In this document: positions 35,445 to 46,570 of the stretch, in pieces
How the letters are laid out: the number at the start of each line of letters is the position of its first letter
Position numbering within the stretch: the first letter of the stretch is position 1
Origin: Musa acuminata AAA Group
Taxonomy: Eukaryota > Streptophyta > Magnoliopsida > Zingiberales > Musaceae
Direction of reading: 5' to 3'
DNA: 64,000 nucleotides
Assembly: GCF_036884655.1 (NCBI RefSeq)
Contig: NC_088345.1
Coordinates: forward strand, 30,841,001 to 30,905,000
Notes under the pieces: model-generated
Told to the model about the DNA's origin: nothing
The model's database searches: none
Seen by the model: the letters and a program-made list of their open reading frames with translations, nothing else
Program-made: the position numbers and the translations under genes

Positions 35445-36886
35445 CCTAAATCTCTATAGATCTGTAGGAGTGGATGAAGGAGGTCAAACGTCCTCCTCTC
35501 TAACGGTGATCCATACAATAGGGCTAAAACGACGCTCCTCAAATCTCCAGGCCTACTATTTAAGGAGGAGAAGGAGAGAGGAGAATATGAGGTGGCTATT
35601 AGGATGCCCCAGCCTATAGGTCTTTAGTTCGCTCCTATTTATAGAGGCCCCCCAGTTAACCTTAATAGATCCTACCCTATTGGGTATTGGATCTCCATCC
35701 ATTTATCCAAGCATAATAAATTAGTAGGTCTCTACCCAATAATCTCTTGTTAGCTCTTATTGGATCTCATTCATGGGATCCAATAATTCAGGGACTTATT
35801 AAATATCTAATAAGATAGGGGCTCTAACGGACATCTCATATCTGAACCTATAGTCGTCTTAACACCTACCATATATGTGTGACCCTCTAGACCCAATATC
35901 AAGCTGGTCGTGAGTCATACCTGTTAGAACTCCTTTTGGCTTAGTGAATTATTATCTTTATAATAATTCAATTGATCATCGATTGTAGACATACTAGGCC
36001 ACTACGTCGTAGTCCCCATACGATACAAGAGAATCCAATCCTTTGGACTTATCTATCCTCAGTTACCGTGTACCTATAGTCTCTCATCCATCTAATATCC
36101 CAGAGACCATATAGCGGGTATGGTACTATCAGGCTCATACGGTTTCTCCTCGAGTCTCGCTCTAATCAGATTCTCCCAGAGAACTCTTTCTTTCTCAATC
36201 TGAATGACCTTAGCCAAGGATTTATTTGAGCAAAAATACATGAGATATTCCTCTTATGATACCAAGAGCAGATGATTCTCTTTCGATACTCAATAGCCCT
36301 CGTAAGGTTGGTCGTCACTCCCAATAACACGTTGTACTAGATTTGAAACTTTCAAACCTATAAGTCTGGTATCAACTAGTAGAGTACTCATATAGGACAT
36401 CCTTAGTGTCTCAAGTCTAAGGACCAGATACACTACTAGAACTACAGAATCGCCATCTGATAATCAGGCATCATCAACCATCTAGTATTCCGTGAGCGGA
36501 TCAATCAGTGAACTCATTCTCCAATGAGCACTTGCATTATATCCCTAGTGTCTCTACATGAGCAGCTATGAGACCAGTTGCCTCAATCATTTGGCTGGGT
36601 ATACAACACACTAGTTTATTCGGTTATCTTGATGTTCCTTTCGGGTAACCTATGACTAGAATTATTTATGATATGTGTTTCAAGGTAAATCGATCTTATT
36701 ATCGTGATCTCATCATGATCCAATTCTCATTGCACAGATCCATGGACATCACAATATATATGCATATATGTAATATATAATATAAAGTGATAAAATGCCA
36801 AAATATAATAAGCAAAAAGAATGTGTATCATGTCACACGTGTCATCACTCACATGATTGGCTTGTAGGGCACTTATGACTAGTAGG
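35445..36886 (-). repeat. Solo-LTR-like block of a different element family
   Basis: This 1.44-kb block separates two Copia-type LTR pieces and has no coding content. Its right edge (GACACGTGTGACATGATACAC on the minus strand, next to TTGGCTTGTAGGGCAC) and purine-rich CTATTTAAGGAGGAG region look LTR-like. Part of it (about 35,855-36,250) recurs in inverted orientation at 41,763-42,170. Orientation and class are inferred only. Confidence 0.45.
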
Positions 36887-37249
36887 TAGTGGCGGTGTAA
36901 AGGTTCTCTCCTGAGCCTATCAAAAGGAGAATAAATTTATAAGAAAGTGGTTGGTCTTCGCCTATTGAAGGAAGAACGTTAGTGGATGTCGGTGGCCTTG
37001 ACGGAAAAGGAATCGGGAGTGGATGTAGGTCACGACGATCGAACCACTATAAAACTCAATTTGCATTTACTTTAAGCTCTTTACTTTCATTGTAAACTGA
37101 TTTCTTACTTTTACTATACTTCCATACGCTTTCAAGGTTAAGCATTTCCGATATTGGTTTTTATCGAAACGAAGATTTTTCGAACCGACGTCATTTTTAC
37201 CGAAAGCACTAATTCACCCCCCCCTCTTATTGTTGACTTGATCCTAACA
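36887..37249 (+). repeat. Copia-type LTR end fragment, plus strand
   Basis: GGTTCTCTCCTGAGCC..., GGTTGGTCTTCGCC, a C-tract near 37,217 and the end GATCCTAACA match the last 360 bases of the family LTR. At 37,249 it meets, tail to tail, the minus-strand LTR piece that follows. Confidence 0.7.
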
Positions 37250-37494
37250 GGAATAATGTCCGATCCTTTGGCCCGATGCCCGATTTCATGGTACAAAGCC
37301 TTTTATCGACACGTCGATCGATCCTTCGGCCTGATATCTAATCTTTTGACATGTTCAACTCTGGCCCAACATCCGATTCCTCCTGCTTTAATCAATTTGC
37401 CTCTCCTGATCGAAGCTGGTTCTGCATCACTCAAAACACAAATTAGATCATAACATTATCGATTAGTTTCATCATCAAAATTTGAGATTCAATA
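37250..37494 (-). repeat. 3' LTR start fragment of the second gag-only element
   Basis: It matches 41,515-41,762 closely (GGCACGAAGCC-type and GACATGTTCAACTC phrases). On the minus strand it starts near 37,494 with ATTGAATCTC next to a purine tract (37,495-37,508). It is cut after about 245 bases, so most of this LTR is missing. Confidence 0.7.
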
Positions 37495-39479
37495 ATCTCC
37501 ACATTTTTAATGATGACAACCAATTGACGATCGGAGTTAACCTTAACTCCCCCTATCAATATGGCATAATTGAGATGAGCCTTGAATTCAAATTGAACTC
37601 AAGTCAAAGCAAATTTAATCATGAAGATTTCATCATTGCATGCATCATTATCATAAGTTGAAGTATCACATGCATAATACCAAATCATCATATATATTTT
37701 TAAAATATAAAATCATCATTACATGCATGATTCCAAATCATCATTCATAATTACATCATATCATGCATAATCATTATCATACATTCTCCCCCTTTGTCAT
37801 CAACAAAAAGGAGAAGTGCAACTATCAATGTTTTAGAGGTATAAGCTTAGCAATTTAGCAAATTTCTCATCACTTTAGAACATGCAAGCTACTGATTTCT
37901 TTCTTCTCTTTTGAGAAGTGCAAGCTAGCAATTTTTTGCTTTCTTTGCAATGTTCGAGCTAGCAATTTTTGCTTCCTTTGCAAATTTCAAGCTAGTAAAA
38001 TTTTACATCATTTTACAACATGTAAGCTAGCAACAATTTTGAGTTTTGTAAGTTTGTAATTTTGCTAGATGTGTAAGTTAGGATGTTTGCTTTTCTTTAC
38101 GATGTTCAGTCTAGAAAGTTTTTGAAATAGAATACGAGATAGTAAATAGCAAGTTTAGAAGATGCAAGCTAGCAAGTTTTTCACATATGAAAGTTTGTAA
38201 AATTTTTGCATCTTTTAAGATGAGCAAGCTAGCAAGTTTTTCTTCCTTTTGCAATGTACAAGTTTTCAAATTTTGCATCTTGAGCTAGTAATTCTTTCTC
38301 CCCTTTGTCATTGTAAAAAAGAAGGAAAGGATACAATAGTGCAAAATATTTCAATCAGTACACGAGGCATACAAGCCATAAATGCAAAGGGGTAAACATT
38401 AAGAAGTCAAGTGACATATCATGGTGTATTTGGATAAGTCAAATAGTGGAAAGAAATAATTATAGTAAACGATCTTGATTCATAACAAAAATTCTTAAGT
38501 TATAATTTCGATAAATCAAGAGAAACCATGATTCATATCGATAATTCTCCTTTTTAGTAAATAGCAAAAAAAAATATAGAAGAATAAAATAGTAGAATAT
38601 TTTGATTCATATATATGAAATCTCCTGATTTATATAGCAAAGCTCCTCTTAAAAAAATGAGAACACGTAATAAGAGATCTTGATTCATAAAAGATTTCAA
38701 GTTTCAAATATCAAGAAATCAAGATGATGATTGAGATAAAATTTATTCAAATTTAAATCACCAAATCATCAAAATTCCTTTCAAGAGATTTAGAATAACA
38801 TAAATAGATTTATCAATTTCTTATTGAAAAATCGATAAGATAAAGATTGAGAAGTTTTCAAGAAAAATGCTTTCCTCGTTTTAGTTGTTTCAATTTAAGT
38901 GATTAGATTTCTTATAAGCATGCCCAAGTTTTTTTTTATGCCAAATCAAAACATACATTATCATTTAAAATGGAAAAATAAGATTTATCACAAAAATCAT
39001 CAAGATCAAAAGTGTAACACAATTCCAAAACATAAGATTTCAAATCATCATTACTTTAAATTATCATGCATAGTATAAAATCATCAAGCATGGTATCAAA
39101 CCTTTTAGCATTTTCATTACATCTTATATCATTATGTATCATTAAATCATCAAACATGATTTTATTAAACATAAAGTATTTTTAATCAAAATCAAATTCA
39201 AAAAGCAATACGGAAAACATCAAGATACACATTATTGCTTCTTAAACACATATATAGAATTAATCTTATTAGGTGTATAAGCATTAGATTTATATCTAAT
39301 ATTTTGTTCCTTTATCATAAAACATACAATTATCATGATCAATTTTTTAAAATTTTCAAAATCACTATAATGAAAAGCATGATCCCCTTTTTTTTTCTTT
39401 TTTGCATTTTGTATACTAATTTAAAAATAACTTATGAAATGCATCAATTAATTTCATAGTAAACTAAGAGGGTTTTGGT
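37495..39479 (-). mobile_element. Non-coding body of the second gag-only Copia-type element
   Basis: The order mirrors 1,774-3,446 of the first element: purine tract, GGAGTTAACCTTAACTCC dyad, then the array of GCAAGCTAGCAA(G/T)TTTT phrases (about 37,850-38,290), then AT-rich sequence to the gag tail. No pol domain is present on either strand. Confidence 0.6.
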
Positions 39480-40400
39480 TACCTCATCGTCGAAAGTCAT
39501 TAAGGCGTAGTTCGCTACCTTATCTTTGTTGGTTTGCTTCTCGTCTTCGGCTAAGCTCGATTCATCCCAACCCGCCTTGAATACTTTCTTCTTCTTTGGC
39601 AGCTTCTTCTTTTTAAGTTCATTTTTATTCTTTGATTCTTGTTTTAAAAACTTTTTAAGCTTTATTGTGAGAAATTCAAGGTCATTATCATCATCACTTG
39701 AGTTATCACTCTAAGTGGTATTCAATTGTTCGAAGTATTAAATCCTTCATGTTCTTTCGAACGTTATTCTCATGTTCATCAAGTTCGTCATGTGCCTTGC
39801 ATGTCATTTCATAGGTCATTAATGACCCGATAAGTTTTTCAAGTGGAAACTTATTTAAGTCTTTTGTTTTTTATATTGTAGTCACTTTAGGATCCTAATT
39901 TTTAGGAAGAGAATGTAAAATTTTATTGACAAGTTTAAGATTTTAAAAACTTTTAAATTATTGAAGACATTTGTAAAACGGGTGTACATGTCAACAATAG
40001 TTTCACTTGGCTTCATACAAAACATTTTAAAATCATACATCGAAAGATTAATCTTTGAATCTTTAACTCTACTAGTGCCTTCGTATGTGATTTCAAGTGT
40101 ATATTGTATCTCATAAGCTGTTTCGCAAATAGAAACTCGATTGAATTCATTTTTATCTAAAGCACAAAATAAAACATTCATAGCTTTGGTGTTCAAAATG
40201 AAAGTCTTCTTCTCCAAATCATTCCAATCATTCATTGGAAGAGAAGAGTTTTGAAATCCTTTTTCAATAATATTCCATAAATCAAGATTCAACGAAAGCA
40301 AGAAAACTCGCATCCGAGTTTTCCAATAAGTGTAGTTCATCCCATTGAATATAGGAGGATGAATGATAGAGTGACTCTTGTGAAAGTCGAAAAGAGCCAT
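39480..40400 (-). pseudogene. Copia-type gag (UBN2/DUF4219-like), frameshifted
   Basis: An ATG at 40,400, 36 bases inside the primer site, opens 172 codons (to 39,882). They hold the DUF4219-type start (NGMNYTYWKTRMR) and UBN2 features (ALDKNEFNRV, IVDMYTRF). The frame then shifts near 39,955, and the acidic, lysine-rich tail continues to about 39,480 in other frames. As in the first copy, the coding region stops where a zinc knuckle would be expected. This copy keeps a longer intact N-terminal part than the plus-strand one. Confidence 0.8.
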
Positions 40401-40435
40401 TTCTCTTAAGTGTTAAACCAAATAAGAAAAACGTG

Positions 40436-40447
40436 GCTCTGATACCA
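40436..40447 (-). other. Primer-binding site of the second Copia-type element
   Basis: GCTCTGATACCA is the complement of the Met-tRNA primer site and lies two bases from the LTR end at 40,450. Confidence 0.88.
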
Positions 40448-40449
40448 AC

Positions 40450-41762
40450 TGTTATGATCAAGTCGGCACTAAAAGGGGGGGTGAAATTAGTGCGTACGTA
40501 AAAATCAAGTTGAGCCAAAAATCTTCATACGATAAAAATTGTTTTGATAATGTTTAACTTTAAAAATGTTTGTAAGAGTATGCAGCTAAAGTAATGAGGA
40601 AGTAAAACAGTTGCAAAGTAAGTAAATGTCAACAATAGAAATGCAAATTGAGTTTATAATGGTTCAGTCGTCGTGACCTATGTCCACTCCCTATTCCTCT
40701 TCCATCGAGGCCATGGGCATCCATTAATGGTCTTCCTTCAATAGACAAAGACCAACTACCCTTACAACTCTATTCTCCTTTTGATAGGCTTAGGATAGAA
40801 CCTTTACAACCCCACTCACTCCTCTCTAAATAAAAATTACACTTAGACTAGAGGAGGAGAACTCTCATAAGATTATAATAGAATTTTTCTTGTTTTTGTT
40901 CTCAGTTCTTATGTTTGCTGAGCAAGAATGAGAGTGGTATTTATAGGCTTGAAATGTATATAAATTTGGAGCCTAAAAGTGTCTCATATCTGGTTTTCGG
41001 GGTACTAGCGGTACCACCACCTGTGTTGGGTGGTATCACCACTTGCAACACTAATACTGGGTGGTACCACTACCTGACATAGTCTGGGAGACTGTGTTTA
41101 CGTGGTACCACCACCCAGTCTAGTGGTACTACTGCTTGACACTAGGCGATACCACCGTCCAATCTAGTGGTATTTCCGCCTAACATAGTCTTGGAGATTG
41201 TGTCTCAGAGATTGAGCCACTAGCGGTGCCACTGCCTAACCCAACTTTTAGGTCATTGAATGGATCTTTCTCTTGGCCCAAAATAGCCCTAATTCGAGCC
41301 CAATTGGTCCCTAATTGAGTTGGCTTAATTATATTCTAAACCAATCCAATTACGACCTAAACTAACTCAATCTAGATAAATTATTACAAAGCACGAATCA
41401 TCTATTGTCCAGATGTCGTTGGTTCTTCTAGCGCTTCATCCGATCCTTCGACGCATCGTCCTCTCCTTCAGCGTATTGCCCAATCGACATATTGACACCC
41501 GCAACTTTCGATCTCCTTAGCGCAATGTCTGATCCTTAAGCCCGATGCCCAATTTCATGGCACGAAGCCTTCTGTCGATACGTCGACCGATCCTCCGACC
41601 CAACATCCATCTTTTGACATGTTCAACTCCAGCCCAACATCCAATTCCTCCTACTTTAATCAATTCGCCTTTCCAGATCAAAGCTAGTCTTACGTCACTC
41701 AAAACGTAGATTAGATCATAACATTATCAATTGGTTTCATCATCAAAATATGAGATTCAATA
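40450..41762 (-). repeat. 5' LTR of the second gag-only element, complete, about 1.3 kb
   Basis: On the minus strand it runs from ATTGAATCTCAT (41,762) to CATAACA (40,450). It has the dyad array at about 40,990-41,240, a TATA box at 40,938-40,945, and a C-tract (plus-strand G run at 40,477) near the primer side. It is the only complete LTR of this family in the window. Confidence 0.78.
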
Positions 41763-42170
41763 ATGAGAGAAATATCTCATATGTTCTTGCTTAGACAAAT
41801 CCCTAGCTAGAGTCATTCAGAATAAGAGAGAAAGAGTTCTCTGGGAGAATCCGATTAGAGAGAGACTCGAGGAGAAACCATATGGGCCTAATAGTACCAT
41901 GCTCGGTATACGATCTCTAGGGTATTAGATGGATGAGAGACTATAGATACACGGTAACCGAAGATAAACAAGTCCAATAGATTATATTCCCTTATATTGT
42001 CTGGGTATTGCGGCATAGTGGCCTAGTACATCCGTAGTCGATGAGTTGAGTGAATTATTATGGAGATAATAATTCACTGAGCTAGAAGGAGTTTCGACAA
42101 GTATGACTCACGACCAGTTCGATATTGGGCATAGAGGGTCACACACATATGATAGGCATTGCGACAGTCG
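41763..42170 (+). repeat. Inverted fragment of the 35,445-36,886 block
   Basis: GAAATATCTCATATGTTCTTGC to the GGGTCACACACATATGATAGGC area aligns with the reverse complement of about 35,855-36,250. Shared phrases include GAGTTCTCTGGGAGAATC and ATAATTCACTGAGC. No coding content. Confidence 0.65.
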
Positions 42171-44092
42171 AAGTTCGAAAAAAAAATAAGATCATAAAAT
42201 CTGTAACATTTATATTCAATTTCAAACCCTAAAGAAATAATATAATCATGATCGATGTTGCCACGTTTTTTATACTTAGGCTGAAGAAGAACAAACGAGC
42301 ACACCCAAAAACTTGAGATCAAATAGTTGGGCACAATGAGTATAGTTAATGCAATTAAAAATTAATAAAAATGTGTTGAGAAATATTTAGTTGTGTTTGA
42401 GATATATCAGAAGAAAAAATCTTGAATATAAGCAGACGCAAGAGGCAAAGGATAAGTCGTCTTACAAATAGATGAAATAGAATTGATACTTGTTCATCAT
42501 AGTTGATGGATTGGTGAGAGAGAGAGAGAGAGATGGGACTCAACTTTGAGCATTGTGTGAGTTTGATATCATGAAAAAGAAGGACGATAAAGGTGAAACT
42601 TTGTATTAGCTGTATGCATTACAACCCAATTTATAGAATAAAAAATAATTAGATTAATCTCATAAACACTAATCAAGGGATGTCAAATCCTTTTTATATG
42701 GTAAGATATAGAGAAAATCTAATCTTCTCATGATAGTCGTGATCAAGAAAAATATGAGATTAAAAAAAAAACGAGATATTCTAATATAGTAGCTTTTACA
42801 ATTCAACCATCTCTCTTCCCTTGTGCATAATACTATACTGCCTCTGAGCTCCCATGTGCCATATCCACCGACACAGTATCTTGTTGAACAAAGTGCATAA
42901 AGGAGTTCTGATGACGAGACAGTGTAAAATTGCAACCTATGACTTGATTCCCTCCTGAAACTGAGGATGGTAGTGAGAGGTACTGTGAGGAACCAATACA
43001 ATCTAGTAGTTTGCATCAGTAATCAATAATACAGGTATGTCAAGTAACAAAGGGGTATGTGATAAGATAAATCTTGAAGTACGTAACCATCAGCTTTTGT
43101 ACTGTTTCCTTCAGTACACTTGGACAAAACAATTAATATGTCCAGATACGTTATGGATTCTGCAGTGTCTCACCCTCAATTAGCCACTCGAGAGGACTTG
43201 TCTTCCATTCTAATTGGCTTCTTCTATCCACTGCAGGTAGCATCGTCGCCGACCTCTTTTGGACCATCATCCTACATCACCTGTATCAATCGAAACATGT
43301 CGTACTTACGGCTGAATTATCAACACCGCACCAAGGAACAATTGTCGATGCAGCCACAGTGAGGGGCCACCGACAAGAGGAGCAGTAGGTTGATTAGAAT
43401 CTTGTCTTCACCACCGAGTATGAAACAGCAGCTGCTAACTGTTGCTTGTTGCTATCTGAATACTTTTCTCAGTTCCACAGCTAGAATACAAGTTGCAAAG
43501 CTCTTTAATTCTAGACAATGGTATCCAAATCTTTCGCCAAATCGCGTGAGCGAGCATATAATTTGATAGCTTAACCTCGGGGACAAGTGGAATTTTCTTC
43601 ACCACCCTCGAGGCTCATGGACTGTACTTGGTACACCTGCGGTGGAAGCACCATGGTGCAACTACGGTGGATTCAATGTATGCCAGGTCCTGCAGCAAGT
43701 GGGCGTTCGTCCCATTGTTTCTCCTGTCAATCCTGTTACACAGCATGGCCAAACACAGAATTACGCAGAGTATGGTCACATTCACACCTATAACTTCAAT
43801 AGCCACTGGAATCTCTTACCCCTGTTCATTCTTGTCTGCTTCCTCTACATTTCTTGGGTGTCGATACCAACCTACCGTTTGCACATCACAAAGAGAAAAG
43901 GACCGGATTGCAGTGTCCCTGTGTTTTTGGTTAATATACTTTTTTTCAGCTTACTAGTAACACAAGAAACACACGATGTCTACATCTCATCCAGCTTCAA
44001 CAGCTGTTCTCTTCTTCCTTTAAAAGCTCATCATCTCTTCCCTCCCCTCTGTGAAGAGGAAAGTTGAGTACATGTCTATCCGAAAGTTGGTA
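42171..44092 (+). promoter_or_regulatory. Upstream region of the bHLH gene
   Basis: No gene is supported here. A GA microsatellite lies at about 42,513-42,531. Short overlapping ORFs at 43,587-44,067 show no recognisable domain and overlap in several frames. The last 100 bases (TTCTTCCTTTAAAAGCTC, CCCTCCCCTCTGTG) are pyrimidine-rich and could be the 5' UTR and proximal promoter. An upstream in-frame ATG at 44,051 is discounted in favour of 44,093. Confidence 0.4.
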
Positions 44093-45108
44093 ATGGCATT
44101 AGAAGCTGTTGTATTCTCTCAGGGACTGTTCGGTTACGCTTGCAAGGAGAGCTGCACCACTCCTGGCGGAGGGGCATGTAGCTATGACCTTGGAGATGTT
44201 AGCATGGAGGCGAAGAGTTCGATGCTTGATGGGGATATGGATGGAACTCGGTACCCATCTTGTTCCGACTTGGTGCAAGACTTGGAGGGCTGGCACGCGA
44301 ACTATTCGACAGCGGAAGGTCAGGAGGAAGCGCCGGCCGAGGGCAAGGCCACCGAGGTGGTCAGAAGGAGGAAGCGGCCACGCACCAAGGGCATCAAGAA
44401 CAAGGAGGAGGTGGAGAGCCAGAGGATGGTCCACATCGCTGTGGAGCGCAACCGACGTAAGCAAATGAACGAATACCTCGCCGTGCTCCGATCTCTGATG
44501 CCTCCCTCCTATGTCCCAAGGGTAATAATGCGCACTCTGCTTCCTCCTCTCATACCTTACGCTCGCTCCATCTTCATCGGTCTCTAAAACTCTGCAGCAA
44601 GCCACGTGAGGTAACACTGTAATATATATAATGTACCAAAACACTACAGGGTGATCAAGCATCGATCGTTGGGGGTGCAATCAATTACGTTAAGGAACTT
44701 GAGCAGCTCCTGCAATCGATTCAAGTGCAGAAGCAACTCGAGCAGCGAGCAGACACTGATGGGTTCGCTTCTCCTTTCGCCGACTTCTTCAACACCCCAC
44801 AGTACTCGTCCTGCTCCTTTAATGGGGGTACCAGCAGCAGGAGCCAGAATGGTGTCGCCAACGTCGACAAGGACTACAGCGGTAACGAAGCTATGGTGGT
44901 GAAACGGTCAGCCATGGCGGACATTGAGGTGACGATCGTAGAGAGCCATGTCAACCTCAAGGTGCTCTCTAGGCGGCACCCCAAGCAGCTGTCGAAGCTG
45001 TTGACATGGCTGCAGAATCTGCGGCTCACGCCACTGCACCTGAATGTAACCACTGCCAATGAGAGGGTTCTCTACTCCTTCAGTCTCAAGGTACATAAGC
45101 CTCTAATT

Positions 45109-45162
<54 letters not shown>

Positions 45163-45369
45163 GCCGCAATCTTACCGTTCATGTGCTGGTATACACTGTT
45201 ATTTAGGCAACCTAATGGACTGTGTTCTCTTCAGTTCTCATGAACACTATACTGCACATTTGGTTGGCAGGTGGAGGATGACTGCTCATATGCTTCAGTG
45301 ACTCAGATTGCAGCTGCTGTATGTGAAATGATAGGGAGGATTCGAGAAGAGAACATTGGACTGTCTTAA
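44093..45369 (+). CDS. bHLH transcription factor, group Ia (bHLH94/96-like)
   Basis: Three exons join in phase 0: 44,093-44,521, 44,650-45,090 and 45,271-45,369, with GT donors at 44,522 and 45,091 and AG acceptors at 44,649 and 45,270. The product is 322 aa, close to Arabidopsis bHLH96. I chose the ATG at 44,093 because MALEAVV is the conserved start of this group. A basic cluster RRRKRPR (91-97) is a likely nuclear signal. The basic region has His114, Glu118 and Arg122, the E-box/G-box reading triad. Helix-loop-helix follows to about residue 168 across the first intron, and an ACT-like domain occupies about 232-322. Group Ia includes SPEECHLESS, MUTE and FAMA; bHLH94/96-type members are less well characterised, with stomatal-lineage and epidermal roles suggested. 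It lies tail to tail with the helicase-ligase gene, 1.2 kb away. Confidence 0.9.
45109..45158 (+). repeat. CT microsatellite in bHLH intron 2
   Basis: About 24 CT units start 18 bases after the intron 2 donor at 45,091. The tract is long enough to be length-polymorphic and could affect splicing of this 180-base intron. Confidence 0.95.
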
Positions 45370-46486
45370 TCCCTTCCACATGTAATTATATTCCATTGGC
45401 CTATCATTTATATATGAATTTCCATAAAGATGTATGATTTCATGCCTTCTCTTTTCTTTTTGTAGAATAATCTTATTTTAGTCTGAGTTTGTAGCGCATG
45501 TAACTTTTAATCTAAGGTGAAAATAAAATTTGTAGGCTATGATAATATCACATCCTTCGTGAGCCAAATTTGTAGATTTAAAATATCTTTCTTAGAGTTA
45601 TAGAGTTTCTTATTTCTGTCTTCTGTTTATAAGAGTCTTGAAGGAACAGGTTGTGATGTAGGAAGCCTGGCATTGTAATTTTGCCATTTTTTAATTGTCT
45701 TCAGCTCACACACACACACAAAAAACACAACTTATAATTATTCTTTTTCCTCCTCTTCTTCCTTTCAGATATGCTCTTTTCTCATTTAGAGAAGAAAAGA
45801 TTGTGCTGTTTTAAGGCTGCTATCTCTTTGTTCTAACAAAAAGACAACTTGGTCATCTAAAATCCAGAGCAATTTCATGACTGATCCATCTTTGCTCAAA
45901 TAATGCTACGCTGTTTGGGCAAAAAGGCTTCAATTCAGACTCCCGTGTTGCAGATGGATACAGTGATTGATTCTGATCGCTGACTTGCAATGCTACTGTT
46001 GATCGCTCGAGGCTACTGTTCCTTTTTCCCTCCCTGGAGACTCACTCGCTCCGGAGAGAGTTGTACGAGTCAGATGAAGTTTCGGATGAAGAAAGAAGAG
46101 TGTTAATAGGAGCGAGTGAGTTGCTGTGTTTAATTTACTCTTTTTCTCTTTGGTGCCTCTGCTTGCCATTAAACATAAAAAGAGAGATGATTACCGAGTT
46201 AACAATATCAAATATGTTAGTATAATTCTTACATAGCTCCCACCATAACCTATAGAGTTTCTGAACACATTATTAAGGCGCTGATTGATGATGTACACAT
46301 CAGATCTGCTAATGCAACAGATCCAGTTTCAAGGATGTGATCGCCGCTTGTGTCCGTCCATTCTGCCATGCAAAAATAATAACAACAATAACGAGGAACG
46401 CCCCAACTAAGTCTCCGTACATGAAGAATACACGAGTCCACAATCAACTTAGGCTACACTAATAAGTCTTCCTGACCACCACGTAC

Positions 46487-46521
<35 letters not shown>

Positions 46522-46570
46522 TATATAGACATATGTAATATGGACATGTATACATCTAGAGTGCATCCAA
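45370..46570. other. Intergenic region between convergent genes
   Basis: This holds the 3' ends of both genes. AATAAAATTT at about 45,523 may serve the bHLH transcript. A CA tract lies near 45,706-45,720 and an AT microsatellite at 46,489-46,518. No ORF is supported. Confidence 0.5.

Noticed and set aside
43587..44067. Overlapping ORFs upstream of the bHLH gene, including a 141-codon one
   Set aside because: Three frames are open at once, none has a domain, and the region fits a promoter or 5' UTR better.
44099..44680. 193-codon minus-strand ORF over bHLH exon 1
   Set aside because: It is antisense to a well-supported conserved exon and matches no family I know.
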